Notes: generated from the sequence alone by a model not told the origin. A stretch of 17,863 nt of DNA from FEN-987 sp049521055 (GCA_049521055.1 JBEKPE010000037.1:1-17863); one strand, 5' to 3'. Positions 7,608 to 15,092 are shown, counted from the first letter of the stretch. Translations and numbers: made by a program.

Positions 7608-8960
7608 TTAGAAGGCATTCTTGTCGAGCCAGTTGCTGTCCCCTGCGATCAAGTATCTTGGTCCTGTTGAGGGCCAGCTGAGATTCTTCCATGTCTCCTC
7701 CAAGTTGTCTATGATGAGTTTACACTTGACTAAGTATTGCTTGAGTTGAGATTCTGGAATGGCTCGGTAAAGTCTATGCCCGGCCGTTATGACGATACAG
7801 TCGAATTCGGAAAGTCCCTCGGGAAAAGAGAAGGTCTCCGCGCCGGTTATTTTCTTAATCTCGTCCGCATTGTAGTATGGGTCGTTTATTTTGACGTGCA
7901 CCTTTCGTTCCATCAATCGCTTAGATATCCTCAGCGTTGGACTAAGTACGTGAACCTTCAAATCGCCCTTATACGATAACCCCAGAATGCCAACCGTCTT
8001 GAAGCCGCTATCCGCGATCCTATCGGCTATTACGGACGGGAGGCTGGTGTCTGTCGCAATTGTCTCCCTGAGAATAGTCAAATATTCCGGCTTCTCGGCC
8101 CCCTCCAAGACGTACTTGGAACTCAGGGGAATGCAATAGCCGCCGCTTCCGAAGCTCGGATGATAAACGTTCAAGTTCCACTTGGTGCCGACCAGCTTGA
8201 GGACCTCGACCATGTTGAGGCTTGGATAGGCTAGGCTTAGTTGATTTGCGAGCGTAATGTCCACGTGCCTAAATGCGTTCTCGACGCTTTTCACGATCTC
8301 GGCATGTCTGTGATCGGGAGCTGGAATAAGCTTCTCGCAAACGATGCTCAACACCTCGATCATGAGCTTCGTCGTTTCAGGCGTTGTTCCGCCAACAATC
8401 CTAGGCAATGTTCGAAGGTTCTTCTCGGGGCTGATGAACCAGTCCCGTCGAGGAGCTACCCCCAAAAATACATCTTTCCCGACGTGAAGTGCTTGTTTCT
8501 CAAAGATGGGTATGACGAGCTCATCGGTCTTGTTCGGGGTTAAGGTTGATTCTATAATGACGAGAGGCTTCACCTTCGACTTTCGCAGGTATGCGGCGAT
8601 TTTATTCATTACGTCTTGCAGCGCACCGTCCCACGGCTGGTCCTCCTTCTCCGTTGGGATAGCAATCATGTGGACTTCGAAGTCAGGAGTAAAGACCTTC
8701 TTCCAGTCCACTGTGGCGCTAATCATTCCAGCTTGTACGAGGTATTTCGTGTCGAACCCCAACCAGTACTCCATGTTCGGCATTGGGGTCTTGCCAGCGT
8801 TTATCGCGGAGACAAGCGGTTCGGAGATGTCAATTCCTACACATGATACACTCTGTGCCGCAAAATTGGCCATTGTAGAGAAACCGATGTAGCCAGTTCC
8901 CCACACCGCGATTTTCTTCTTCCCCTCAAAGAGTTGTCTGCGCAATTCGACCGCTTGCAT
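7608..8960 (-). CDS. nucleotide-sugar dehydrogenase (UDP-ManNAc/UDP-glucose dehydrogenase family)
   Basis: A 450-residue NAD-dependent, four-electron dehydrogenase that oxidises the C6 alcohol of a UDP-sugar to the uronic acid. The Rossmann loop GTGYIG is at 21-26. The central domain holds the HAEIVKSVENAFRHVDITLANQL helix, where K224 is the likely conserved active-site lysine, and this ENAFR.V.I..AN pattern is closest to WecC-type UDP-N-acetylmannosaminuronate dehydrogenases. The catalytic cysteine is C276 in GSGGYCIPLSS. The C-terminal UDP-binding domain has ILGLSYKGDLKVHVLSPTLRI. The usual CPERxxPG stretch is replaced by VAPRRDWF (168-175). Start ATG at 8960. Last gene of a minus-strand set (nucleotidyltransferase, broken epimerase, dehydrogenase), 57 bp after the pseudogene. 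It should supply a uronic acid donor for the glycan; whether this is GlcA, ManNAcA or GlcNAcA cannot be decided. Confidence 0.9.
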   Translation of the reverse strand: MQAVELRRQLFEGKKKIAVWGTGYIGFSTMANFAAQSVSCVGIDISEPLVSAINAGKTPMPNMEYWLGFDTKYLVQAGMISATVDWKKVFTPDFEVHMIAIPTEKEDQPWDGALQDVMNKIAAYLRKSKVKPLVIIESTLTPNKTDELVIPIFEKQALHVGKDVFLGVAPRRDWFISPEKNLRTLPRIVGGTTPETTKLMIEVLSIVCEKLIPAPDHRHAEIVKSVENAFRHVDITLANQLSLAYPSLNMVEVLKLVGTKWNLNVYHPSFGSGGYCIPLSSKYVLEGAEKPEYLTILRETIATDTSLPSVIADRIADSGFKTVGILGLSYKGDLKVHVLSPTLRISKRLMERKVHVKINDPYYNADEIKKITGAETFSFPEGLSEFDCIVITAGHRLYRAIPESQLKQYLVKCKLIIDNLEETWKNLSWPSTGPRYLIAGDSNWLDKNAF

Positions 8961-9017
8961 GGGTCTTCTGCGTGGCCGTAACGTAGGAAGCTGAAATAAC
9001 TTTTGCGCAGAAATCCA

Positions 9018-9973
9018 TCAAACTTGACGGGTATGGGTGTGTGCCAGAAGGTTGAGGCCTTGCTTCAGCTCGATCTTCGGTTGACAGCCGAGGATGTTTC
9101 TCGTTCTTTCCAAATTCGCGTAGCTGTGTTTTATATCGCCTGGCCTTTAGGCTGTGTACACTGGCGAGATTTCAGATCTGTGCAATGACTCGGCGAGAAC
9201 TGCGTATAGTTGATTGATGCTTGTCGAGTGTTCGGTCCCTATGTTGGAGGCCTCCCCAATTCCTCGTTCTGTTTCAAGCGCGCGTAGATTAGTTCTCACG
9301 ACGTCCGATACATGGATGAAGTCGCGAATCTGTTCGCCGTCGCCGTGGATCGTTGGTTGACGGCCTTTCGCGAGTTGGTTTGTGAAAATCGCGATTACGC
9401 CGCTGTAGGGGCTTCGCTCTGTCTCTCGCCGTAGACCTTGAAGCACCTCATCGATACGGTACTCAAGTCATAGATGGAAGGCTCCGCAGTACTTTTCCGC
9501 TGACAGTTTAGATGCCCCATATGGCGTAATCGGCTCCAAAGGATTTGATTCCGAAATAGGTAGTATCGTTTGATTTCCGTACACTGAGGATGAAGAAGCG
9601 AAAACGATTCGGTCTATCTTCCTCTTCACGGCTGCGCGAAGGACGTTCAGCGTCCCGGAGACGTTGACTTGATTTACCGTTTGAGGTTTCTTGGCTGATA
9701 GGTGTGGGCTTACAATCGCGGCTAAATGGACAACCGCATCAACTTTCCCGACCAGGGAATCAACGACATCGTATCGGGTCACGGTGTTCTTTCTGAATTG
9801 CAACCTCGGGTTTTCTTTCCAACGCCCTATGTTTCAAGTGTTCCCGCGGGAAGGTTATCGAGAACCCAAGCCTGAGAACCTCTCTCAAGAAGCGCGTCCA
9901 CAGTGTGGCTTCCTATGAAATCCGCACCGCCGGTCACGAGCACCTTATCGTAACCCAAGCGATCGCAACTCAC
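9018..9973 (-). pseudogene. broken GalE-like UDP-sugar 4-epimerase
   Basis: The parts of a roughly 318-residue extended SDR are all present in order but in different frames. From GTG at 9973: VLVTGGADFIGSH (third glycine of the cofactor loop is Asp), then a TAG at 9827-9829. In another frame: DAVVHLAAIVS, NVSGTLNVLRAA, SSSSVYG and YGASKL (catalytic YxxxK kept), ending in TGA at 9468-9470. In a third: YDLSTVSMRCFKVYGERQ. In a fourth: PYSGVIAIF, HGDGEQIRDFIHVSDVV and ASNIGTE, ending in TAA at 9147-9149. Directly after that TAA the same frame continues RPGDIKHSYANLERTRNILGC, the usual GalE C-terminus, to a TGA at 9018. That makes three frameshifts and one nonsense codon. The first codon overlaps the nucleotidyltransferase stop as GTGA, so it was once the middle gene of an operon. 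Confidence 0.88.
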
Positions 9974-10695
9974 GAAAGTTGGAACGGGCTTCTAGACTCG
10001 CCAACTCGGGCGCGTACTTCCTCAAGGTTCTTGAATGTGCCAATGTCGTAATGCCTCTTGCTTGTTAAGTAGGCGAATACCCGTTTCTTGTCTCGTAAAA
10101 GCTCTGGAACAATTTCATGTGAAATGTCAGTATTTGGTTTGCAATATTCGAGGACTTCCTTCTCGCAAATCAGTATTCCCATGCTCACGGGATATTCCTT
10201 GATGATGGGTTTCTCTTCGAAGTAGGTTACTCTTCCGTCCTCCGCAACTCTTGCGACACCGTATTCCATCGGAACAGAGGTGCTCATCGCAATCGTGCAA
10301 GTCGCTCTCCTATCCTCATGAAACCGTATCATGTCTGCAAGATTCATGTCAGTCAGAACATCACCGTAATAGACCAGGAACCTATCGCCGAGAAGAGTCG
10401 ATGCAGCGCCGAGCGCGCCCGCGGTCCCAATCCGTTCAGCCACGGAGTATTCGATGTTGACCCCCAATCGCTTTCCGTCATCAAGGTGATTTCGTAGTAG
10501 GTCCGACTCCTTCTCTGAAATCAACATCACAATATCGAGAACGTTGTAACGCTTCAAGTATTCCAGAATGTGCTCGATGACGTAGCGGCTACCGATCGGG
10601 ATCAAGGATTTCGGAACGTACGCTGTGATGGGATAGAGACGGGTCCCAGCGCCACCGGCAAGGATCGCCGCCTTCAACCTGAGTTCCCCAGTCAA
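9970..10695 (-). CDS. sugar-1-phosphate nucleotidyltransferase
   Basis: A 241-residue NTP_transferase protein (RmlA / mannose-1-phosphate guanylyltransferase / HddC-like), consisting of the catalytic domain only, without the left-handed beta-helix of longer relatives. It makes an NDP-sugar from NTP and sugar 1-phosphate. The signature LAGGAGTRLYPIT is at 12-24 with K29 in PKSLIPIG, GTAGAL is at 90-95, the metal-binding aspartates are in YGDVLTD (110-116), and FEEKP is at 159-163. Start TTG at 10695; a second in-frame TTG (codon 7) lies just before KAAILAGG. The stop overlaps the first codon of the downstream epimerase pseudogene (GTGA). The neighbours suggest its product fed the epimerase and the dehydrogenase. 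Base and sugar specificity are not visible. Confidence 0.88.
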   Translation of the reverse strand: MTGELRLKAAILAGGAGTRLYPITAYVPKSLIPIGSRYVIEHILEYLKRYNVLDIVMLISEKESDLLRNHLDDGKRLGVNIEYSVAERIGTAGALGAASTLLGDRFLVYYGDVLTDMNLADMIRFHEDRRATCTIAMSTSVPMEYGVARVAEDGRVTYFEEKPIIKEYPVSMGILICEKEVLEYCKPNTDISHEIVPELLRDKKRVFAYLTSKRHYDIGTFKNLEEVRARVGESRSPFQLS

Positions 10696-10864
10696 TTGCA
10701 GGCACGCTGAACCTCAAGTAAAAGGCTTTCATCGAGGGTCGCGGGTTGCACGATTCTCCGCGTGGTTCCAGGCAAATCGTGAAAAGTAGCCTTGCGGTGG
10801 ATTCCGCTTATTAAGAGAGGAGTTTATCCGAAGCGTTAGGTTGCCGTAAGCGGGATTGTAGTTA
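10696..10864. promoter_or_regulatory. divergent promoter region between nucleotidyltransferase and flippase
   Basis: A 169-bp gap between genes that point away from each other, so it must hold both promoters. Toward the flippase, GCTTATTAAG at about 10807-10816 is a TATA-like element roughly 50 bp before the ATG. Toward the nucleotidyltransferase, the minus strand shows GAAAGCCTTTTACTTGAGG at about 10715-10733, a BRE/TATA-like A/T tract ending in GAGG. These are read by eye; transcription starts are not known. Confidence 0.35.
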
Positions 10865-12430
10865 ATGGCTCATTCACGGGTTGCTGTTGCTAGGGGCGCA
10901 ACGTCGCTCTATATTGCGAATGTCGTTGTTCTGGTAGCCAACACACTGTACTTTCTCATATTGACCAATGTTCTGCGATCGACATTGGGCGTAGGCATTG
11001 TAACGGCGCTGAACCTGATGATCTGGTTCCTTGTTACCTTATGTATTCTCGCACAACCGGTGACGATGCAATCACCGATACCGGCGCCGCTTGCAGTTCT
11101 GAAATTTATTCCAGACCTGATTGCTCGAAAAGCACGGGCCGGTGCCGCGAGAATATTCATGTTGTCGCTCGGAGTCGCCGCGGCTATTGCGTTCGTCATT
11201 TGTGCGGTGCTTATCCTGTTTCCAAACGTGGTCGCCGCATTATTGGGGGGCACGGATGTCCTTCCGATGTTTATCCAACTCGCTGCGGTTGATGTGATTC
11301 TCCTCTCTCTAGGCCAAGTTTGCATTGCCTCACTGATTGCTGTGGGCGAGATGCGCAAAGCTACAATCTACATCATATTGTGGAGTGTGGCACGTTATCT
11401 TCTGGCTTCTGTTTTTCTCTTCAACTACTCCATCACAGGCGTCCTCGTGGGGTGGATTTTGGGAGACGCCGTTTTGCTCGCCGTCGCCATCCGGGCGTCG
11501 ATTAAAATATTGGGGGTCACAGGGGAAGCGGCGGAATTCTCGATGCCGGAATTCGTGAAATATTCATCAATCACTTTTGTGAGTGCCTTGATTGGATACG
11601 CGATAAATCAAGCAGATAAATTGTTCACACTGGCCCAACAAGGTCTACCACAGCTCGCAATTTACAACGTGGCCATAGTTGCAGCCAGTTTCTCAGGTTT
11701 CGCCCCCTATGCATTGATTACCGTTCTGTTGCCGGCGTTGTCGTCGCTGCATGCGGCGAATGACGTGAAGGAGATCAGGGAATTGGTGCGGCACTACAGC
11801 AGGTACGTAGCAATCATAGTTATTCCAGTCGCTGTCGGTTTTGCATCGATTACTGATGTTGCTCTCAGGATTTTTGGGCCTGCGTACGTGAGTGGTCTAC
11901 TGCCTTCGGTGATAGTGTCGTTAGTGACTGGGTTGACCGCCGTGGGGGCGGTATATGCTGCGGTATTGTTGGCTGTGGGCGAACTAAAGTGGTATACGGG
12001 GGCCAACGTGTTGGGGCTCGTTAGTTTGGCTGTCGTTGCGCATGTCGCCACGCCTGTGCTCGGTTTGTCGGGACCAGCATTGGGTCGCGCGAGCCTAATG
12101 GTCCTCGCGGCCCTGGCCTATGGTTACGCGGCGTCGAGAAGTGGGTTCTTCGAACTAGATGTGAGGGCGTTTGTATGTGCTGCTGTGAGTTCAATGCTTA
12201 TGGGTGCCGTTGTGTTTTTTGGGCTGTCGTTGTTCCACGCATTCCTAACGAAACTCGTGATGGTGCCCGTTTTCGTTGCGGTTGGCGCTTTGGTGTACCT
12301 TGGATGCTTGCGTGTCTTGAGGCTTCTTCAAAAGGACGATATCGATTTCATCCGAGATATCGTCCCCGTAAGGCTTCATCCGTTGGTGGCAGTGGTCGCG
12401 AGAATAGCGGGCGTATCGAGTAAGGGGTAG
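10865..12430 (+). CDS. Wzx-like oligosaccharide flippase (MOP superfamily)
   Basis: A 521-residue polytopic membrane protein with about 12-14 hydrophobic segments along its whole length and short polar loops, the size and layout of polysaccharide-biosynthesis flippases of the MATE/MOP superfamily. The first segment follows an N-terminus with VARGATSLYIANVVVLVANTLYFLI, typical of Wzx-like proteins. A charged loop near the middle (HAANDVKEIRELVRHYSRYVAIIVIP) is also characteristic of this family. It should move the finished lipid-linked oligosaccharide from the cytoplasmic to the outer face, the export step of the locus. Start ATG at 10865. The gene ends only 4 bp from the end of the convergent Cys-rich gene at 12435. 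Confidence 0.85.
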   Translation: MAHSRVAVARGATSLYIANVVVLVANTLYFLILTNVLRSTLGVGIVTALNLMIWFLVTLCILAQPVTMQSPIPAPLAVLKFIPDLIARKARAGAARIFMLSLGVAAAIAFVICAVLILFPNVVAALLGGTDVLPMFIQLAAVDVILLSLGQVCIASLIAVGEMRKATIYIILWSVARYLLASVFLFNYSITGVLVGWILGDAVLLAVAIRASIKILGVTGEAAEFSMPEFVKYSSITFVSALIGYAINQADKLFTLAQQGLPQLAIYNVAIVAASFSGFAPYALITVLLPALSSLHAANDVKEIRELVRHYSRYVAIIVIPVAVGFASITDVALRIFGPAYVSGLLPSVIVSLVTGLTAVGAVYAAVLLAVGELKWYTGANVLGLVSLAVVAHVATPVLGLSGPALGRASLMVLAALAYGYAASRSGFFELDVRAFVCAAVSSMLMGAVVFFGLSLFHAFLTKLVMVPVFVAVGALVYLGCLRVLRLLQKDDIDFIRDIVPVRLHPLVAVVARIAGVSSKG

Positions 12431-12434
12431 AATT

Positions 12435-12734
12435 CTATTGTGTCGGCAGTGGGAGTCCCTTACATCCCACCTTTCCGCGCACTCTACGGTTAAAATTCGG
12501 ACATGTGAAACATTCCACGAACGAGACTTTCTTCAGCTTCACGGGACAATCTACTGCTTCCTTCTTCATCCGCGCCAGCATCTTGCCCTTGACTGCGCCT
12601 TTGATAGCCTCCAGTGAGGTCTTGGGGCTTGGGATAGCCTTCGGTGGAGCGAAGATGTCGACTAGGTACTTGTCGTCGGCTCCCAGTTGAACGTCCGGAG
12701 CCTTGTTTTCGTCCACGGGAGAGGATGCGCTCAT
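12435..12734 (-). CDS. small conserved Cys-containing protein (possible zinc binding)
   Basis: A 99-residue protein of unknown function. The first half is acidic and Pro/Lys-rich (PVDENKAPDVQLG, FAPPKAIPSPKTS); the second half is basic and holds four cysteines: VDCPVK, FVECFTCPNF and KVGCKGLP. The pattern C-x11-C-x2-C-x11-C, together with the basic stretch NRRVRGKV, looks like a small metal-binding fold that may touch nucleic acid; this is inference. ATG start at 12734, preceded by GTGAGG with 4-5 bases spacing, the clearest Shine-Dalgarno site in the window. It has its own promoter-like element at about 12770-12780. The sequence gave the impression of a conserved archaeal family, but no name can be given. 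Confidence 0.72.
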   Translation of the reverse strand: MSASSPVDENKAPDVQLGADDKYLVDIFAPPKAIPSPKTSLEAIKGAVKGKMLARMKKEAVDCPVKLKKVSFVECFTCPNFNRRVRGKVGCKGLPLPTQ

Positions 12735-13071
12735 GGAACCTCACGCTTCGAGAAGGGCTTCATGTGAATCCATAAATGCCTTTCTCATGGTGTTCGTGTT
12801 GGTTTTCAGGTTTTGCGTGTCAGAAGCATATTTCGGCCGTCGCTAGAACTCGGAGGTTTGATCGCAGCCTTGCCATTTCTGCCTAAACATTGCCAATTTC
12901 TTGAGTTTAGAGCATTTATTGCAACGTTGTATGGTCGCTAGCCTATTCCATGAAGTCTTCTGCTTGGTCTTGAGTTTTCGCCAAAGTTGTTCCTCAACAA
13001 AGTTCCGATATTGATGGAGTCCAGTGGGTAATTACATATGATATCTTGGTATTCTCTTAAACGCCTGATCC
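12735..13071. other. 337-bp gap with one promoter-like element
   Basis: No gene is supported. Near its left end, reading on the minus strand, GAAAGGCATTTATGG (12772-12786) resembles a BRE plus TATA box about 40 bp before the ATG of the Cys-containing protein, followed by GTGAGG at 12739-12744. The remainder shows no long open frame and no clear repeat. It also covers the 3' side of the secreted protein gene at 13072. Confidence 0.45.
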
Positions 13072-13950
13072 TTACTGCTGTCTAATTCTAAAGAAACTGT
13101 AACTATTTGAAGTTCCAGTTCCTTCAAACCCGTAATGTTGCAGGTACGCGCTTGTAGTCGCCCAGGGAATGTTCCCAAAACAATCGCAAATTAGGATCGT
13201 GTCACCGTTTCTCAGAATTTGCGCATCCGTAGAAGTCAATAGGGTGGTCCACATTCCAATATAACGAACGGTTCCAGTCGTTTTCAACGATTGTAAGTAA
13301 CTATATGTTGCGTATCCATCCCCATTGTAGGCTTCCCCAAGAAAGCAATCTGGCCGGATTCCAGCAATTACCTCGGCTTCAATGTCGGAAATGTAAGATT
13401 CACCAATACAGTAGACAATATTTGGATTCCACAAGTGAGCTTGAGCAATGTCATGGTTCACAAAAGGAGCCCACGCCGGAATGCTGCTACTACTACAACT
13501 CGCTTGAGCTGGATTTGCGGTAATTCGTAAGTATGGCTCGTCCATATACCAAATATCTACATATGGTGAAAGGGGACCATCTTCAAGGTTATTATTACCA
13601 CAGCCGGGAAACGCCTGCGCAACTACCTGGACGCCAGCCTGATGAAGAGATGAAGTCAAGGATGGAGTGACTTGGTAAGACCACATAATTGCGGCGACTT
13701 GCAGGTTCGGCTTATTGGGGTCTGCCAAATAGCTGGATATTTCTGAATATCCAATCATAAGATTCGGCATGCTAAGTTGCAGGGTTTGTGTGGTCGTTTT
13801 CGTTGAGTTAACGGTGCTGGTCTCCGTTTGGTTTTCAGTAACGGTTTCGAAGCTGGTTACTTGTCGGGTGGGAGTAACATAAACGCCGCCTGCGAAGGAG
13901 ACTACAGCCACCAAAGCAACGATGAGGGAGATAGTAAGAATACGCTTCAT
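13072..13950 (-). CDS. secreted protein, Ser/Thr linker plus possible barrel domain
   Basis: A 292-residue exported protein. A signal peptide or anchor (MKRILTISLIVALVAVVSF, residues 1-19) is followed by a linker rich in Thr/Ser/Asn/Glu (about 30-56) with several N-x-S/T sites, as expected for a glycosylated surface protein. The remaining 235 residues alternate strand- and helix-like pieces: AAIMWSYQVTPSL, VQVVAQAF, YVDIWYMDEPYL, NIVYCIGESYISDIEAEVI, VRYIGMWTT, DTILICDCFGNIPWA. This reads like a TIM-barrel carbohydrate-active fold with acidic residues at strand ends (MDEP, GES), but no glycoside hydrolase family can be named. It has six cysteines. Start ATG at 13950; AGGTGAG lies 27 bases upstream, rather far. 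Its gene neighbours are zinc-ribbon genes. Confidence 0.72.
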   Translation of the reverse strand: MKRILTISLIVALVAVVSFAGGVYVTPTRQVTSFETVTENQTETSTVNSTKTTTQTLQLSMPNLMIGYSEISSYLADPNKPNLQVAAIMWSYQVTPSLTSSLHQAGVQVVAQAFPGCGNNNLEDGPLSPYVDIWYMDEPYLRITANPAQASCSSSSIPAWAPFVNHDIAQAHLWNPNIVYCIGESYISDIEAEVIAGIRPDCFLGEAYNGDGYATYSYLQSLKTTGTVRYIGMWTTLLTSTDAQILRNGDTILICDCFGNIPWATTSAYLQHYGFEGTGTSNSYSFFRIRQQ

Positions 13951-14047
13951 TCAGCTCGCCGCGGTCTGTAATCTCACCTAAGAATTCTCATTAACCAGTC
14001 AGGGTTTAATGTCTTATCCGGTCTCGTAGCCATTAGCGACTGCAACC

Positions 14048-14185
14048 CTAAGCCTTCGCCTTGCTCTTGCGTGGTCGGTCCCAGTAGGGTGATTTGCATT
14101 TCGGACAGATTGTCGGATGTTCGCTCGATCGGGGAACCCATTGGTGGCCGCATCGGGCGCATTTAGTTTAGTATTTTCGAATCAT
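14048..14185 (-). pseudogene. zinc-ribbon small protein with no usable start
   Basis: The minus strand encodes TKCARCGHQWVPRS then CPKCKSPYWDRPRK, ending in TAG at 14048-14050. This is a compact four-cysteine zinc ribbon (C-x2-C ... C-x2-C) of a type I associate with archaeal genomes. There is no ATG, GTG or TTG in frame between the first Cys codon and the stop. The only in-frame ATG (14183-14185) is followed five codons later by TAA (14168-14170), immediately before ACT AAA TGC. The domain itself is perfectly kept while the start is not. That points to a very recent start-codon loss, a sequencing error, a non-standard start, or stop readthrough. The overlapping frame beginning ATGCGCCCGATG is a shadow of it. 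Confidence 0.6.
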
Positions 14186-14378
14186 GGTTCAATGCGATAA
14201 TTGCGGACACAGCATGGCCCTACTCTGGGACTTCAATGTGTTAAAGAAAGGAAAGTGGAGCAGCGAAGCAGCCTACTACTGCCCCCACTGCCATAGCCTT
14301 CGCGCGGAAGACTACTCCGAACCCAACTGGCTTTTATTCCAAGTAAAGAAGTATGAGACTTCAGTCGCCGATGTCTAA
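14184..14378 (+). CDS. small zinc-ribbon protein, 64 residues
   Basis: A 64-residue protein with two cysteine knuckles: VQCDNCGHSM at the N-terminus and YYCPHCHSL at 32-40, about 25 residues apart, enough for one zinc ribbon. The stretch between is Lys/Trp-containing (LLWDFNVLKKGKWSSEA), and the C-terminus is acidic then aromatic. It could be a nucleic-acid-binding or transcription-linked ribbon, or a metal-bound adaptor. It starts ATG at 14184 with no clear ribosome site, and the region before it is A/T-rich, so leaderless translation is possible. It is divergent from the start-less ribbon gene at 14048-14185, and the only ATG of that gene shares the CATG at 14183-14186. No function is known. 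Confidence 0.6.
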   Translation: MVQCDNCGHSMALLWDFNVLKKGKWSSEAAYYCPHCHSLRAEDYSEPNWLLFQVKKYETSVADV

Positions 14379-14440
14379 CCGAGGCAAATTAAGTCTGAAT
14401 ATTCTGGAAGTGGACGGTGGGGGTAGGGGGTAAGGGAGAG

Positions 14441-14452
14441 AGAAAAATATAG
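14441..14452 (+). promoter_or_regulatory. TATA-like element before secreted protein gene
   Basis: AGAAAAATATAG, directly after the purine-rich GGGAGAG, fits an archaeal BRE/TATA arrangement. It lies about 65-75 bp before the secreted protein start, which would leave a leader of roughly 40-50 nt. Judged by eye only. Confidence 0.35.
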
Positions 14453-14518
14453 CAAACATGGCTTAAGGGATACCGAAGGTTTGATACCTCTCGTCGCCAG
14501 AAGAACATGGGCATCGTA

Positions 14519-15052
14519 ATGAAGAGAATTGTGCTCGGAACGCTCTTGCTTCTTCTTGTTTGCATAGTCTTCACTTTGCCTTCGGCAAGAGCTGACCAAG
14601 GTCAATCGCATACACTGAACTCTAACTTCTGGACAGTTCAATACATGATTTCAGATGTGAACGTAGTGCCGGGACAGTTACTCACCCTCTACGTCACCTT
14701 CACGGCAAAGGTTACGATCTATGACTTTAGTTTGCAGGTTGTTTCCAATCCCGCCTCACTCGTGGCTGGCAGTGTATGGACGTTTCCCACGTCCAATGGT
14801 GAAATTCTCCCAGACCTTTCGCAGCCACACACATTTCAAGTAAACATTCCTAGTAGCGCGGCCGCGGGAACGGAATACCAGCTCGACCTGCAACTTCAAG
14901 GCTATAACGACACTGCAAAGTTTCCTTTCGTGAATTGGGGTTGGCTTGGATTCTATTCTTACCGAGGGGTCTTTTTCTTGATAGAGAAACCAGAGTACAC
15001 TCAAGACACCAACACGACGTTAGGGCAGTCAATTGTGCTAACAGTCACGTAG
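14519..15052 (+). CDS. secreted beta-rich protein, 177 residues
   Basis: An exported protein without other membrane segments. The ATG at 14519 (MKRIVLGTLLLLLVCIVFTLPSARA) gives a standard signal peptide with likely cleavage after ARA. An ATG four codons earlier at 14507 is possible but adds only GIV. The mature part of about 150 residues is rich in short hydrophobic/polar alternation (DVNVVPGQLLTLYVTFTAK, YDFSLQVVS, HTFQVNIPSSAAAGTEYQLDLQLQGY), which reads as an Ig-like or other beta-sandwich fold. It contains one or two N-x-S/T sites near the end. No cysteine remains after the signal peptide. It may be a surface or extracellular binding module. Its downstream neighbour, 40 bp on, is a truncated acetyltransferase. 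Not a recognised family. Confidence 0.7.
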   Translation: MKRIVLGTLLLLLVCIVFTLPSARADQGQSHTLNSNFWTVQYMISDVNVVPGQLLTLYVTFTAKVTIYDFSLQVVSNPASLVAGSVWTFPTSNGEILPDLSQPHTFQVNIPSSAAAGTEYQLDLQLQGYNDTAKFPFVNWGWLGFYSYRGVFFLIEKPEYTQDTNTTLGQSIVLTVT

Positions 15053-15092
15053 AGAACAACGGTCAGAGAAGAAAGCCGATCCTAGATAACTC

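Noticed and set aside
8506..8892. 128-codon plus-strand frame
   Set aside because: Fully antisense to the strongly supported nucleotide-sugar dehydrogenase.
10909..11358. 149-codon minus-strand frame
   Set aside because: Antisense shadow of the flippase; low-complexity Ala/Thr/Ile reading with no family features.
13974..14162. 62-codon minus frame beginning MRPMRPPMG
   Set aside because: It overlaps the zinc ribbon in another frame; the ribbon frame has clear CxxC motifs, this one has none.
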